Of a stretch of DNA of 64,000 nt, positions 28,863-38,211 are shown one piece after another. This DNA is from Actinomadura sp. WMMA1423 (lineage in GTDB: Bacteria > Actinomycetota > Actinomycetes > Streptosporangiales > Streptosporangiaceae), in NCBI RefSeq assembly GCF_006547145.1, contig NZ_CP041244.1, positions 186,001-250,000 of the forward strand. The letters run 5' to 3'. The notes beneath the pieces are model-generated. The model was not told the origin of the DNA. It searched no databases and saw only the letters and a program-made list of their open reading frames with translations. How positions within the stretch are numbered: position 1 is the first letter of the stretch; each line of letters starts with the position of its first letter. The position numbers and the translations under genes were made by a program.

Positions 28863-29642
28863 ATGAGCGAGCGCAAGCCGATCGAGTACTGGCTGTCGGA
28901 CATGGACGGCGTCCTGGTCCACGAGGGCCGCCCCGTCCCCGGCGCCGAGGAGTTCGTCCGCCGCCTGTCGGCGTCGGGGAAACCGTTCCTCATCCTGACC
29001 AACAACTCGATCTACACGAGGCGGGACCTGTCGGCCCGCCTGGCGGCCGCCGGGCTGGCCGTCCCGGCGGAGTCGATCTGGACCTCGGCGCTGGCCACCG
29101 CCCGGTTCCTGGCCGACCAGCGGCCCGAGGGCTCGGCCTACGTGATCGGTGAGGCCGGGCTGACGACGGCGCTGCACGAGGCCGACTTCGTCCTCACCGA
29201 CATCGACCCCGACTACGTGGTGCTCGGCGAGACCCGCACCTACAGCTTCTCCCAGATCACCCGCGCGATCCGGCTGATCGAGGGCGGCGCCCGGTTCGTG
29301 GCGACCAACCCCGACCCGATCGGCCCGTCCCCGGAGGGCTCGCTGCCGGCGTGCGGCGCGGTCGCCGCGATGATCACCCGCGCGACGGGGGTGGACCCCT
29401 ACTTCGTCGGCAAGCCGAACCCGCTGATGATGCGCACGGCGCTGAACGTGGTCGGCGGGCACAGCGAGAGCACCGCGATGATCGGCGACCGCATGGACAC
29501 CGACATCGTCGCCGGGGTCGAGGCCGGGCTGGAGACGATCCTGGTGCTGACCGGCGTCACCCGCAAGGAGGAGATCGCCCGGTTCCCCTTCCGCCCGCAC
29601 CGCGTCGTGGCGTCCATCGCCGACCTCATCGACCTGGTCTGA
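28863..29642 (+). CDS. HAD-IIA family hydrolase (NagD-like)
   Basis: A 259-residue HAD phosphatase with [13 protein letters not shown] (motif I, DxD), ILTNNS (motif II), a C2 cap, GKPNPLMM (motif III Lys) and [10 protein letters not shown] (motif IV). This is the NagD/phosphoglycolate-phosphatase-like group, acting on small sugar or nucleotide phosphates in the cytosol. ATG 28863 fits family N-termini; the upstream in-frame start does not. Confidence 0.92.
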   Translation: MSERKPIEYWLSDMDGVLVHEGRPVPGAEEFVRRLSASGKPFLILTNNSIYTRRDLSARLAAAGLAVPAESIWTSALATARFLADQRPEGSAYVIGEAGLTTALHEADFVLTDIDPDYVVLGETRTYSFSQITRAIRLIEGGARFVATNPDPIGPSPEGSLPACGAVAAMITRATGVDPYFVGKPNPLMMRTALNVVGGHSESTAMIGDRMDTDIVAGVEAGLETILVLTGVTRKEEIARFPFRPHRVVASIADLIDLV

Positions 29643-29684
29643 CCCGGGCCCGGTGCCCGGGGCGGCCGTAGACTCGCAGGCGCC

Positions 29685-30308
29685 ATGCGCACGATCAGAC
29701 AGGGCGGCTCGCTGGAGCTGGAGGTCCGCAGGTCCCGGTTCGTCTGCACGCTCGCCCGCGCCGCCGACGAGGCCGAGGCGGCGGCGTTCATCGCCGGGCA
29801 CCGGCGCGCGCACCGCGACGCCACCCACAACTGCACCGCCTACGTCGTCGGCGAGCACGGCGAGATCACCAGGACCAGCGACGACGGCGAGCCGGCCGGG
29901 ACGGCGGGCGTCCCGATGCTGGAGGTGCTGGTGCGGCGCGGGCTGACCGGCACGGCCGCGGTCGTCACCCGCTACTTCGGCGGGGTGAAGCTCGGCGCGG
30001 GCGGCCTGGTGCGCGCCTACGGGCAGGCCGTCGCCGGTGCCGTCGACGCCGTCGGCGTGGTGGAGCTGCGCCCGGTGGTGACGGTCACCGTCGCGGTGGA
30101 CCACGCGCTGGCGGGACGGTTCCTGGGCGAGCTGCACGCCCGGGGGCACCAGCCCGGCGGCGTCCGCTACGGGACGGGCGTGGAGGCCGACGTGGCGGTG
30201 CCCGTCCCGGAGCTGGAGGCGTTCGAGGCGTGGGCCGCGGAGGTCACCGCCGGGCGCGCGTCGGTGCGTCGCGGCGCGCCCGGCCACATCGAGGTGCCCG
30301 TCCCGTGA
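29685..30308 (+). CDS. YigZ/IMPACT-family protein
   Basis: A 207-residue UPF0029/IMPACT protein. SRFVCTLARAADEAEAAAFI, then HNCTAYVVG, DDGEPAGTAGVPML and VVTRYFGGVKLGAGGLVRAY are the conserved core. The C-terminal part is a DUF1949-like ferredoxin fold. Function is linked to translation or stress responses but poorly defined. It converges with the hydrolase gene. Confidence 0.92.
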   Translation: MRTIRQGGSLELEVRRSRFVCTLARAADEAEAAAFIAGHRRAHRDATHNCTAYVVGEHGEITRTSDDGEPAGTAGVPMLEVLVRRGLTGTAAVVTRYFGGVKLGAGGLVRAYGQAVAGAVDAVGVVELRPVVTVTVAVDHALAGRFLGELHARGHQPGGVRYGTGVEADVAVPVPELEAFEAWAAEVTAGRASVRRGAPGHIEVPVP

Positions 30309-30313
30309 CCGGC

Positions 30314-30331
30314 CCGCCCGCCGGCGGGCGG
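30314..30331. terminator. GC hairpin between convergent genes
   Basis: CCGCCCGCC is directly followed by its exact complement GGCGGGCGG, between the stops at 30308 and 30349. There is no loop, so this is a palindrome rather than a classic hairpin; it may still terminate. Confidence 0.35.
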
Positions 30332-30348
30332 CCGGGCTCCGGGGCCGC

Positions 30349-31140
30349 TCAGCTGCTGAGGAACTCGGCCAGGGCGGGTGCGAGCACCGCGGGGTCGACG
30401 TCGTGGGTCTGCCCTTCCAGGGTGCGGTGCGTCCCGGCGGGCAGGTGCGCGGCGGTGAGGCGCGCGATGTCGCGCATCCATGAGGGGCTGTCGCCGCCGT
30501 CCAGGACCAGGGCCGGGACGGTGACGCGGCCGAGCAGGTCCTCCGGCAGCACGCCCCCGGTCGCCGCGTCGTCCATGACGGCCGAGTCGTAGGCGAGGGT
30601 GGGGGCCAGCGCCTCCAGCGCGGGCCACATGGGCGCGCCCCGCATCTGCCGGATCATCTCCTCCGGCATTCCGACGGTGGTCATGAACAGGGCGAGGGCG
30701 TCCCCGCGGCGCCCGTCGGCCAGCAGGCCGGTCAGCTCGGTGCTGTAGCCGCGGGCGTGGGTGATCCGCTCGTCGTGGGCGGGGTTGAAGGGCGGCTCGA
30801 ACAGCGCGAGCCGGGTGATGGGCAGGCCGTGCGCGGCGGCGCGCAGCGCCAGCGCGGCGCCGGACGACATCCCGTACACCGCGGCGGACCCGCCGGCGGC
30901 CTCGATGACGGCGGCCAGGTCCTCGATCTCGCGTTCGACGGCGTAGGGCGGGGTGTCGCCGCTGTCGCCGCGTCCCCTCCGGTCGTAGGTGAGGACGGTG
31001 TGGTGCGGGGCGAGCAGCCCGGCGAGCGCGGCCCCGGAGCCGCGGTCGTTGAGGGCGCCGCCGACATGGACGAGGGCGGGCCCCGCTCCGGTCCGCTCGA
31101 CCGCGATGCGGGTGCCGTCCTTGGAGTGCGTGGTTTCCAT
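30349..31140 (-). CDS. Alpha/beta hydrolase
   Basis: A 263-residue alpha/beta-fold hydrolase. The oxyanion region is VHVGGALNDRGSG, the nucleophile elbow GMSSGA, the acid LDGGDSPSW and the histidine QTHDVDP. It is likely an esterase or non-haem-peroxidase-like enzyme of unknown substrate. ATG at 31140 is preceded by GGAAGGAA; the in-frame start at 31218 would add a basic low-complexity tail. Confidence 0.87.
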   Translation of the reverse strand: METTHSKDGTRIAVERTGAGPALVHVGGALNDRGSGAALAGLLAPHHTVLTYDRRGRGDSGDTPPYAVEREIEDLAAVIEAAGGSAAVYGMSSGAALALRAAAHGLPITRLALFEPPFNPAHDERITHARGYSTELTGLLADGRRGDALALFMTTVGMPEEMIRQMRGAPMWPALEALAPTLAYDSAVMDDAATGGVLPEDLLGRVTVPALVLDGGDSPSWMRDIARLTAAHLPAGTHRTLEGQTHDVDPAVLAPALAEFLSS

Positions 31141-31252
31141 GAAGGGTTCCTTCCCAGGTGGGCGGCCTTGTCGGGCCGTTCTGCCCAACCGACGAACGCG
31201 CCGCCCCTGAACGGACACCTTCCGGGAACGAGTTTTCCGCGCGTCCGTGCCC

Positions 31253-32551
31253 TCAGGTGCGCGGGGCGGTCTCGGCGAGGCGCCGGGCCAGGTAGCGGCG
31301 CTCGGCGGTGTCGGAGGCCAGGTCCAGGGCTCGGCGGTAGGCGTCGGCGGCCTCGGCGTCGCGGCCCATGCGGCGCAGCAGGTCGGCGCGGGTGGCGGGC
31401 AGCAGGTGGTAGCCCTCCAGGGCGCCGGAGCGCTCCAGGTCCTCCACCAGGTCCAGGCCGGCGGCGGGGCCGTCGGCCATGCCGACCGCCACCGCCCGGT
31501 TCAGCCGCACCACCGGGGACGGGACGAGCGCGGCGAGCTCGTCGTACAGCAGGGCGATCTGGGGCCAGTCGGTTGCGGCGGCGTCGGGCGCGGTGGCGTG
31601 GCAGGCGGCGATGGCGGCCTGCACCAGGTAGGGGCCGGGGGCGGGCCTGCCGGATGCGGGCCGCAGGGCGTCCTCCAGCACGGCGACGCCCTCGGCGATC
31701 TCGGCGGCGTCCCAGCGGGAGCGGTCCTGGTGCTCAAGGGTGACCAGCGTTCCGCCGGCGTCGGTGCGGGTGCCGGCGCGGGCGTCGTGCAGCAGCATCA
31801 GGGCCAGCAGGCCGCGCGCCTCGGGCTCGCCGGGCAGCAGCGAGGCCAGCAGCCGGGCGAGCCGGATCGCCTCCCCGCGCAGCGCGCCGCGCCGCGGTTC
31901 GCCGCCGGTGGCGCCGTACCCCTGGTTGAACATCAGGTACAGCACGCCGAGGACGGCGGTGGTGCGTTCGGCCAGCAGGCCGGGCGGCGGGACGCGGTAG
32001 GGGACGCGCGCGTCGCGGATCTTGCGTTTGGCGCGGGTGATCCGCTTGGACATCGCCGCCTCCTCGACCAGGAACGCGCGGGCGATCTCGGCGGTGGTGA
32101 GCCCGGCGAGCGCCCGCAGGGTGAGGGCGACGCGGGCGTCCAGGCGCAGCGCGGGGTGGCAGCAGGTGAAGATCAGCCGCAGCCGGTCGTCGCCGAAGGA
32201 GTCCGGCTCGGCCGGCTCGGGCGGCTCGGCCGGGCGGGCGGCCTGGGCGAGCCTGCGGGCGCCGGCGGCATCGCGGCGCAGCCGGTCCACGGCGCGGTTG
32301 CGGGCGGTGGTGGTCAGCCACGCGCCCGGCCGGGACGGGACGCCGTCGCGCGGCCAGCGCTCCAGCGCGGCGGCGAAGGCGTCCTGGGCGCACTCCTCGG
32401 CCAGGTCCCAGTCGCCGGTCACCCGGATCAGCGTCGCCACGACCTGGCCCCACTCGGCGCGGAAGGCCCGCGCGACGGCGTCCGCGGCGCCGCCCTCCCG
32501 CGTTCCGGTGGTCGTGCACGCCGGGCGGGGCGCGGGCGGGGCGCCGGTCAC
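31253..32551 (-). CDS. ECF sigma factor with C-terminal TPR-like extension (ECF42-type)
   Basis: A 432-residue sigma factor, far longer than a minimal ECF. Region 2 is EWGQVVATLIRVTGDWDLAE with ECAQDAFAAALERWP; region 4 is LRALAGLTTAEIARAFLVEE with MSKRITRAKRKIRDA. Beyond residue ~200 is a ~230-residue helical part with TPR-like repeats. This architecture and the adjacent DGPF protein fit group ECF42, which has no anti-sigma factor. GTG 32551 overlaps the stop of the upstream DGPF gene (GTGA), so they are translationally coupled. Confidence 0.92.
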   Translation of the reverse strand: MTGAPPAPRPACTTTGTREGGAADAVARAFRAEWGQVVATLIRVTGDWDLAEECAQDAFAAALERWPRDGVPSRPGAWLTTTARNRAVDRLRRDAAGARRLAQAARPAEPPEPAEPDSFGDDRLRLIFTCCHPALRLDARVALTLRALAGLTTAEIARAFLVEEAAMSKRITRAKRKIRDARVPYRVPPPGLLAERTTAVLGVLYLMFNQGYGATGGEPRRGALRGEAIRLARLLASLLPGEPEARGLLALMLLHDARAGTRTDAGGTLVTLEHQDRSRWDAAEIAEGVAVLEDALRPASGRPAPGPYLVQAAIAACHATAPDAAATDWPQIALLYDELAALVPSPVVRLNRAVAVGMADGPAAGLDLVEDLERSGALEGYHLLPATRADLLRRMGRDAEAADAYRRALDLASDTAERRYLARRLAETAPRT

Positions 32552-32898
32552 GCGGTCCCGGCAGCGGGTTCCTCGACGGGGCGGATCTCGATCTGGCCGA
32601 GGGCGGCCCACGGGTGGCGGGCGGCGATCTCGACGGCCTCCTCCAGCCCGTCGCACTCGATGAGGGAGAACCCGCCGATCTGGTCCTTGGTCTCGGCGAA
32701 CGGCCCGTCGGTCAGCAGCACCTCGTCCCCGCGGACCTTGACGGTGGTGGCCCGGTGGGCGGGCGCGAGCCCGGCGCCGCCGCGGATGACGCCGCGCCGC
32801 TCCATCTCCCGCGACCAGCCGCCGCAGCCGGTGGCGGCGGCCTGCTCGGGGTCGGTGCCGGCGGTCTCGTCGCCGCAGATCATCAGCACGTAGCGCAC
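32548..32898 (-). CDS. YCII/DGPF-domain protein
   Basis: A 116-residue YCII-related protein. VRYVLMICGDE opens the fold and LLTDGPFAETKDQIGGFSLI contains the DGPF signature. DGPF proteins are the genetic partners and often targets of ECF42 sigma factors. GTG at 32898 has GGAGG 6 nt upstream; the in-frame start at 32988 is discounted. It is the first gene of the two-gene operon with the sigma factor. Confidence 0.92.
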   Translation of the reverse strand: MRYVLMICGDETAGTDPEQAAATGCGGWSREMERRGVIRGGAGLAPAHRATTVKVRGDEVLLTDGPFAETKDQIGGFSLIECDGLEEAVEIAARHPWAALGQIEIRPVEEPAAGTA

Positions 32899-33089
32899 GG
32901 TGTCCTCCGCTGACCGGGGTGCCCTTGGAACCGGCACCCGTCCGTACCGCAGCATCCCAGACCCGGTCGCGGGCCGCTCGTTGACCAATGCGCGCGAAGC
33001 CCCAGAATGTCGAGAATGGGCACTGCACTGCGGTCCGCAGCGGCGCCGCGGCGGGACGACGGGTCGGGCACCGGGACGCGGGCGGGCCG

Positions 33090-33857
33090 GTGACGGGGCT
33101 GGGGCCGGGCGTGGTGGCGGGGCTGGTGCTGCTGGCGGTGGCCGCGGGCGTCGGGATCACGGCGGTGGGGCCGGGCGGGGTGCTGGTCACCGCGGGGCTG
33201 GTCGCGCTGACGCCGCTGTCCCCGGCGCAGGTGGCGGGCACGGCGCTGGTCACCAACGTCGCGACGGGCGTGCTGGGCACGGCGGTGTACACGCGGTCGG
33301 GCCAGTTGCGCGATCCGGGGACGCGGCGGACGGCGCTGCTGCTGTGCGCGGGCGCGGTCGCCGGGACGCCGGCGGGGGTGCTGCTGAACGGGCTGGTGAC
33401 GGGCCGGGTGTTCGGTGTGCTGCTGGGGGCGCTGGTCGCGGTGGCGGCGGTGCTGGTGCTGGTCCGCCGTCCGGGCGGGCCGGAGGCACCGGCGGGCACG
33501 CCGATCTCCCCGGCTGTGGTCGTCGCGGTGGGCGCCGGGGTCGCGGCCGCGGGCGCGATGTTCGGGATCGGCGGGCCGATGCTGTGCGTGCCGCTGCTGG
33601 TGGGCCTCGGGGTGCCGGTGCTGCCCGCGCTGGCGGCGGCGCAGGCCCAGTCGGTGGTGATCGCCGGTGCGGGGACGGCCGGGTACGTCACGGCGGGCGC
33701 GGTCGACTGGCCGCTGGCCGCGCTGGTGGGCGTCCCCGAACTTGCGGGAGTGCTGGCCGGCTGGATGATCGCCCGGGCGGTGCCGGCGGGGGCGCTGAGG
33801 GGAACGCTGGTGGTGAGCCTGCTGGCATTGGCGCCCTACGTGGCCCTGCGCGGCTGA
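33090..33857 (+). CDS. TauE/SafE-family (TSUP) membrane transporter
   Basis: A 255-residue protein with about eight hydrophobic segments. GVGITAVGPGGVLVTAGLVA and a second GAMFGIGGPMLCVPLLVGLG show the internal repeat typical of TSUP proteins, which export or import sulfite, sulfonates or similar anions. GTG 33090 starts just before the first helix; the longer frame from 32988 adds a polar tail. It is divergent from the DGPF gene. Confidence 0.87.
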   Translation: MTGLGPGVVAGLVLLAVAAGVGITAVGPGGVLVTAGLVALTPLSPAQVAGTALVTNVATGVLGTAVYTRSGQLRDPGTRRTALLLCAGAVAGTPAGVLLNGLVTGRVFGVLLGALVAVAAVLVLVRRPGGPEAPAGTPISPAVVVAVGAGVAAAGAMFGIGGPMLCVPLLVGLGVPVLPALAAAQAQSVVIAGAGTAGYVTAGAVDWPLAALVGVPELAGVLAGWMIARAVPAGALRGTLVVSLLALAPYVALRG

Positions 33858-33987
33858 CCGGGGCCGGGGGAGCGGGCGTTCCGGCTGTTCTCAGCCGTGG
33901 TGCAGGGGATGCCTGGCGTACGTCACCGGGATCGATCTGGCTCCGCCGCTGACGCTGGAGCGGATCCGGTCTTTTCGGCCCTGATGG
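33858..33987. other. Intergenic region with short protein-like tail
   Basis: This gap between the transporter and the GlxA-type gene holds one open plus-strand frame whose last ~22 codons, ending at 33984, look protein-like (LAYVTGIDLAPPLTLERIR). It has no start or recognisable family. It may be a gene remnant or chance. Confidence 0.2.
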
Positions 33988-34950
33988 TCAGGGGCGGGAG
34001 CGCAGGCGGCGGAGCATGCGGGCGTCGGTGAAGCCGACGGCGCGGGCGGCGGCGTCGGTGGTGGCCCCCTGCCCGATGAGGTGCTCGGCGCGTTCGAGCC
34101 GCAGCTCCTGCTGGTAGCGCAGCGGGGTGAGGCCGGTGGCGGCGGTGAAGCGGCGGGTGAGGGTGCGTTCGCTGACGCCGGCCTCGGCGGCCAGGGCGTG
34201 CAGGGGCAGGGCGCGGGTGTAGCGGGCGTCGATGAGGTCCTGGGCGCGGTGGACGGCGTCGCTGACGTGGGCGCGGTGCCGCAGCAGGGCGCTGGCCTGG
34301 GGTTCGTCGCCGTTGCGGCGCGCGTACACGACCATGGCGCGGGCGGTGCGCGCGGCGGCGGCGGGGCCGTGCCGGGAGGCGACCAGGTGCAGGGCGAGGT
34401 CGATGCCGGAGGCGATGCCGGCGGAGGTGATGACGCGGCCGTCAGTGACGTACAGCACGTCGCGGACGACGGCGGCGCGTGGGTGGCGGCGGGCCAGGGC
34501 GTCCTGGAGCTCGTGGTGGGTGGTGCAGCGGCGCCCGTCCAGGAGGCCGGCGTGGCCGAGGGCGAACGCCCCGGCGCAGACGCTGGCGACGGTTCCGCCG
34601 GCGGCGTGGTGGCCGGCCAGGCGGCGGGCGGCGTGGGCGGAGACGGGCGGGGCGTGGGGTTCGCCGGTGCCCCAGCGCCATCCGGGGACCAGGAGGATGT
34701 CGTCCGCGGTGAGGGACGGCCAGGCGGTGGGGGCCTGGAGGGGGACGCCCTGCGCCGTCGGCACGGTGGCGGGTGCGCCGGCGGCGGCCTCGGGCGCCGC
34801 CTCCTCGTCCCGCCGGTCGCCGGGGAGGTCGGCGACGTAGGCGAGCCGGTAGGGCAGGCCGGCGTCGGCGGCGGTGCCGAACACCTGGGCGGGCCCGGCC
34901 AGGTCGAGCAGGTGGAGGCCGGGCACGAGCAGGAAGGCGACGCGGGTCAC
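33988..34950 (-). CDS. GlxA-family AraC transcriptional regulator (DJ-1/PfpI + HTH)
   Basis: A 320-residue protein. Residues ~1-180 are a DJ-1/PfpI-like domain (VAFLLVPGLHLLDLAGPAQV; SVCAGAFALGHAGLL, with the nucleophile-elbow Cys). Residues ~220-320 are an AraC HTH (LHALAAEAGVSERTLTRRFT; PLRYQQELRLERAEHLI). GlxA regulators sense small metabolites. The isochorismatase-like gene ends 8 bp upstream of its start and is probably co-transcribed. Confidence 0.92.
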   Translation of the reverse strand: MTRVAFLLVPGLHLLDLAGPAQVFGTAADAGLPYRLAYVADLPGDRRDEEAAPEAAAGAPATVPTAQGVPLQAPTAWPSLTADDILLVPGWRWGTGEPHAPPVSAHAARRLAGHHAAGGTVASVCAGAFALGHAGLLDGRRCTTHHELQDALARRHPRAAVVRDVLYVTDGRVITSAGIASGIDLALHLVASRHGPAAAARTARAMVVYARRNGDEPQASALLRHRAHVSDAVHRAQDLIDARYTRALPLHALAAEAGVSERTLTRRFTAATGLTPLRYQQELRLERAEHLIGQGATTDAAARAVGFTDARMLRRLRSRP

Positions 34951-34957
34951 GATCCGG

Positions 34958-35551
34958 TCAGCCTACCGGGGTGGGGGCGAGGTCGTCGACGGAGGCGATC
35001 TCGGCGAACCGCCGCGCCAGGGCGTACTCGGTGCGGGCGATGATCTGGTCGACGGGCAGGGTGGCGGGGTCGGCGAGGATCTCGGCGAGGGGGCGGCCGG
35101 GCGGGGCGTCGCGGTGCTCGATGGGGAAGGTGGCGGTGGCGTCGGTGACGAAGGCGACCTTGTAGCCGAGGTCGGCGGCCAGGCGGGCGGTGGTCTCGCA
35201 GCACTGCTCGGTCTGGATGCCGCAGACGACGACCTCGCCGACGCCGCGCTCGGTGAGCCACTGCTGCAGGCCGGTGGTGGTGAAGGCGTTGCGGGAGGTC
35301 TTGGTCATGACGGGCTCGCCGGCGGCGGGGGCCAGGCCGTCCATGAGGCGGACGTGGCCGAGCGCGGGGTCGAAGGCGTTCCCGGTGCCGGGCTCGGCGT
35401 GCAGGACCCACACGACCAGGTCGCCCGCGGCGCGGGCGGCGGCGGCCAGGCGCTGCGCGCGGGCGGCGATGTCGGGGGCCGAGACCGCCTCCCAGTTGGG
35501 GCGGCGGCGGAAGGACTCTTGGACGTCGATCACGAGGAGCGCTCGGTTCAT
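34958..35551 (-). CDS. Isochorismatase-like cysteine hydrolase
   Basis: A 197-residue hydrolase with the catalytic triad Asp9 (LLVIDVQ), Lys84 (VMTKTSRNAF) and Cys117 (GIQTEQCCE). The family includes nicotinamidases and N-carbamoylases; the substrate is not evident. It lies directly upstream of the GlxA-type regulator, a recurring pairing in which the regulator controls the hydrolase. Confidence 0.92.
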   Translation of the reverse strand: MNRALLVIDVQESFRRRPNWEAVSAPDIAARAQRLAAAARAAGDLVVWVLHAEPGTGNAFDPALGHVRLMDGLAPAAGEPVMTKTSRNAFTTTGLQQWLTERGVGEVVVCGIQTEQCCETTARLAADLGYKVAFVTDATATFPIEHRDAPPGRPLAEILADPATLPVDQIIARTEYALARRFAEIASVDDLAPTPVG

Positions 35552-35732
35552 GGGTTCGATCCTGGCCGGGCGCGGCGCCCTCGGGGAGGCACCATCGCGG
35601 CGGGATGCGGAACGATCCGGTCACCAGATCGCGTCGCGCCCGGGTAAAGGTTCCCCGGCGGGGGAGGGAGGGGGTGTTCTGGGCGGGAATCCCCCGAGGT
35701 GAGGGGGTCTGCACGAGTGAGGGGGACTCGGC

Positions 35733-37007
35733 ATGGGCGGAGGCGGCAGGGGGCACGCGCCGGGCGTCAGCATGGGGGTGGAGGAGGAGTTCCTGCTGGT
35801 GGACGCGGCGTCGGGGCAGTGCCTGGCGAACGCCGAGGACGTCCTGGAGCGCGCCGGGCCGCACCGGTGGCGCGAGTCGGGCGGCTCGTTCCACACCGAG
35901 CTGCTGGGCTCGCAGGTGGAGTCGGTGACCGGGGTGTGCCACGACCTGGCGGGCCTGCGCGCCCAACTGCGTTACGGGCGGGCCCGGCTGGCCGGGGCGG
36001 CGCGCGCGGAGGGCGCGCTGCTGGTGTCGTCGGGGACGCCGGTGCTGGGCGGCGACCCGCCGGCCGCCGCGCGGGGCGAGCGGTTCGCCGCGATCGTGTC
36101 CGCCTACGGCGACGTGGTCGAGGACTACCAGGCGTGCGGCTGCCACGTGCACGTCGGCGTCCCGGACCGGGAGGCCGCGGTCGGGGTGGTGAACCATCTG
36201 CGGCCGTGGCTGCCGGTGCTGGTGGCGCTCGCGGCGAACTCGCCCTTCGACCGCGGCCGCCCCACCCGCTACGCGGCGCGCCGGATGGTGGAGATGGCGC
36301 GGTTCCCCGGGGCGGGCGTGCCGCCGTGGTCGGCGTCGGCGTCCGAGTGGGACGCGCGGGTCGCGGCGCTGGTGGAGTCGGGCGCGCTGGTGGACCGGGC
36401 GATGACGTTCTGGCTGGCGCGGCCGTCGCCGCGCTGGCCGACGGTGGAGGTGCGGGCGGGGGACGCGGCCGCGACCGCGGACGAGGCGGTGCTGCAGGCG
36501 GCGCTGGTGCGGGGCCTGGTCGGCGCCGCGCTGGCGGAGCTGGCGCGGGGCCGGGAGGCGCCGCGGCTGGACGGGCAGGTGTGCGCGGCGGCGCTGTGGA
36601 ACGCGGCCCGGCACGGCCTGGGCGGCGCGATGGTGGACCCGGTGACGCGGCGGGCCGTCCCGGCGTGGCGGCTGGTGGACGCCATGGTCGCCCGCGCGGC
36701 CCCGGCCCTGGAGGAGGCCGGCGACCTGGACACGGTGACCACGCTGGTGGAGGGCGTGCGCCGGGCGGGGACGGGCACCGACCGGCAGCGCCGCGCGGCG
36801 CGGCGCGGCGGCCCGCGCGCGGTGGTGGGGATGCTGGCCCGCCAGACCGAGTCGGGCGGGCTGGCCGCGGGTGCGGGGCCGGGCACGGCGGGCGGGCCGC
36901 TGGGCGGCCCCGCCGAGGGGCCGGGTGAGCCGCCGGGTGCCGCACCAGGGGAGGAACCGGGCGTATGGGACGCGAGTGAGCGGGTACCGGAGCCGGACGC
37001 CCCCTGA
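35733..37007 (+). CDS. Carboxylate-amine ligase (YbdK/GCS2 family)
   Basis: A 424-residue ATP-grasp-related glutamate-cysteine-ligase 2 family protein. MGVEEEFLLVD, then GCHVHVGVPDREAAV and RWPTVEVRAGDAAAT are the core motifs. It joins an acid to an amine with ATP; true substrates of this group are often unknown. The C-terminal ~55 residues are Gly/Pro-rich. The 181-bp upstream region holds repeated GTGAGGGGG tracts and probably the promoter. It opens a four-gene operon with an iron enzyme, a methyltransferase and a CDGSH protein. Confidence 0.88.
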   Translation: MGGGGRGHAPGVSMGVEEEFLLVDAASGQCLANAEDVLERAGPHRWRESGGSFHTELLGSQVESVTGVCHDLAGLRAQLRYGRARLAGAARAEGALLVSSGTPVLGGDPPAAARGERFAAIVSAYGDVVEDYQACGCHVHVGVPDREAAVGVVNHLRPWLPVLVALAANSPFDRGRPTRYAARRMVEMARFPGAGVPPWSASASEWDARVAALVESGALVDRAMTFWLARPSPRWPTVEVRAGDAAATADEAVLQAALVRGLVGAALAELARGREAPRLDGQVCAAALWNAARHGLGGAMVDPVTRRAVPAWRLVDAMVARAAPALEEAGDLDTVTTLVEGVRRAGTGTDRQRRAARRGGPRAVVGMLARQTESGGLAAGAGPGTAGGPLGGPAEGPGEPPGAAPGEEPGVWDASERVPEPDAP

Positions 37008-37021
37008 CGACGGAGGAGAAA

Positions 37022-38194
37022 ATGACCGTTCAACAGGAACGACCGCCCTCCCGCGGCCCCGCCGCGGGCCTCGGCCCTCCGGGCCCGGCGGGCGGCTTCA
37101 CGCCCGGCCCCGCACCCGCATCCGTGCGGGCGCGCGCGGACCGGCCCCCGGTACTGCCCGAGCCCCGCGGGCCGCTGTCACGAGCCGTGACGGCCATCTT
37201 GGCCTCGGGCCCGCCCCCGGGCCCCCACGACGACCCCGCGGACGCGCCGCGGACCGCCGGCCTGGTCGCCGAGGCGCGGTCCGTCGACCCCTACGGCGAC
37301 GACCTGCAACTGGCCCTGCACACCTGCTACGAGCTGCACTACCAGGGATTCGCGGGCGTGGACCCCGACTGGGAGTGGAACCCGGACCTGCTGCGGCTGC
37401 GCGGCGCGATGGAGGAGGTGTTCCTGGCGGCGCTGCGCCGCGACGTGTGGCGGGCGGGCGGCGACGCGGCGGCCCGGGACGTCCAGGGCGCGCTGGAGGA
37501 ACTGCTGGTCGAGCCGGTCGACGCGCACGGCGTCTCCCACCATCTACGCGACGAGGGCACCGGGTGGCAGATGCGCGAGTACGCGGCGCTGCGGTCGGTG
37601 TACCACCTGAAGGAGGCCGACCCCCACGCCTGGGTCATCCCCCGGCTGCGGGGACGCGCCAAGGCGGCGCTAGTGGCGGTGGAGAACGACGAGTTCGGCG
37701 GCGGCCGGCCGGAGATGACGCACCAGGGCCTGTACGCCGACCTCCTGGACGACCTGGGCCTGGACCCCTCCTACGGCGCGTACGTGGACGCGGCGCCGGC
37801 GGTGATGCTGGCGACGGTGAACATGATGTCGCTGTTCGGGCTGCGGCGCTCGCTGCGGGCCGCGCTGGTGGGCCACTTCGCCGCGGCGGAGATCACCACG
37901 GCGCCGGCCGCACGGCGGATGGCGCGGGCCCTCGAGCGGCTGGGCGCCGGCCCCCGGGCCCGGCTGTTCTACACCGAGCACATCGAGGCCGACGCCGTCC
38001 ACGAGCAGGTGCTGCGCCACGAGGTGATCGGCGGGCTGCTGGAGGCCGAGCCCGGCCTCGCCGGGGACGTGGTGCTGGGCGTGCGCGCGACGGGCCTGCT
38101 GGAGGACCGGCTGGGCGGCCGTCTGCTGGACGGCTGGCGGGCGGGCCGCTCGGCGCTGCGGCGCCCGCTCGCGGACGCGCCGGCGGCCGGGTGA
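37022..38194 (+). CDS. Iron-containing redox enzyme (haem-oxygenase-like)
   Basis: A 390-residue protein of the haem-oxygenase-like diiron oxidase type. After a ~55-residue Pro/Gly-rich leader, CYELHYQGFAG supplies candidate Glu/His ligands. A central ENDEFGGGRPEMTHQGLYAD and a late TEHIEADAVHEQVLRHE add the acidic and histidine residues expected for the metal site. Relatives oxidise, desaturate or cleave amino-acid or fatty-acid substrates. ATG 37022 follows GGAGGA and is 14 bp after the ligase. The adjacent CDGSH protein could supply electrons; that is inference. Confidence 0.87.
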   Translation: MTVQQERPPSRGPAAGLGPPGPAGGFTPGPAPASVRARADRPPVLPEPRGPLSRAVTAILASGPPPGPHDDPADAPRTAGLVAEARSVDPYGDDLQLALHTCYELHYQGFAGVDPDWEWNPDLLRLRGAMEEVFLAALRRDVWRAGGDAAARDVQGALEELLVEPVDAHGVSHHLRDEGTGWQMREYAALRSVYHLKEADPHAWVIPRLRGRAKAALVAVENDEFGGGRPEMTHQGLYADLLDDLGLDPSYGAYVDAAPAVMLATVNMMSLFGLRRSLRAALVGHFAAAEITTAPAARRMARALERLGAGPRARLFYTEHIEADAVHEQVLRHEVIGGLLEAEPGLAGDVVLGVRATGLLEDRLGGRLLDGWRAGRSALRRPLADAPAAG

Positions 38195-38211
38195 AGAGAG
38201 AAGAGGGGGCG

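Noticed and set aside
33913-33984. Short protein-like tail in an intergenic gap.
   Set aside because: It has no start, no family match that I recognise and is too short; listed only as intergenic content.
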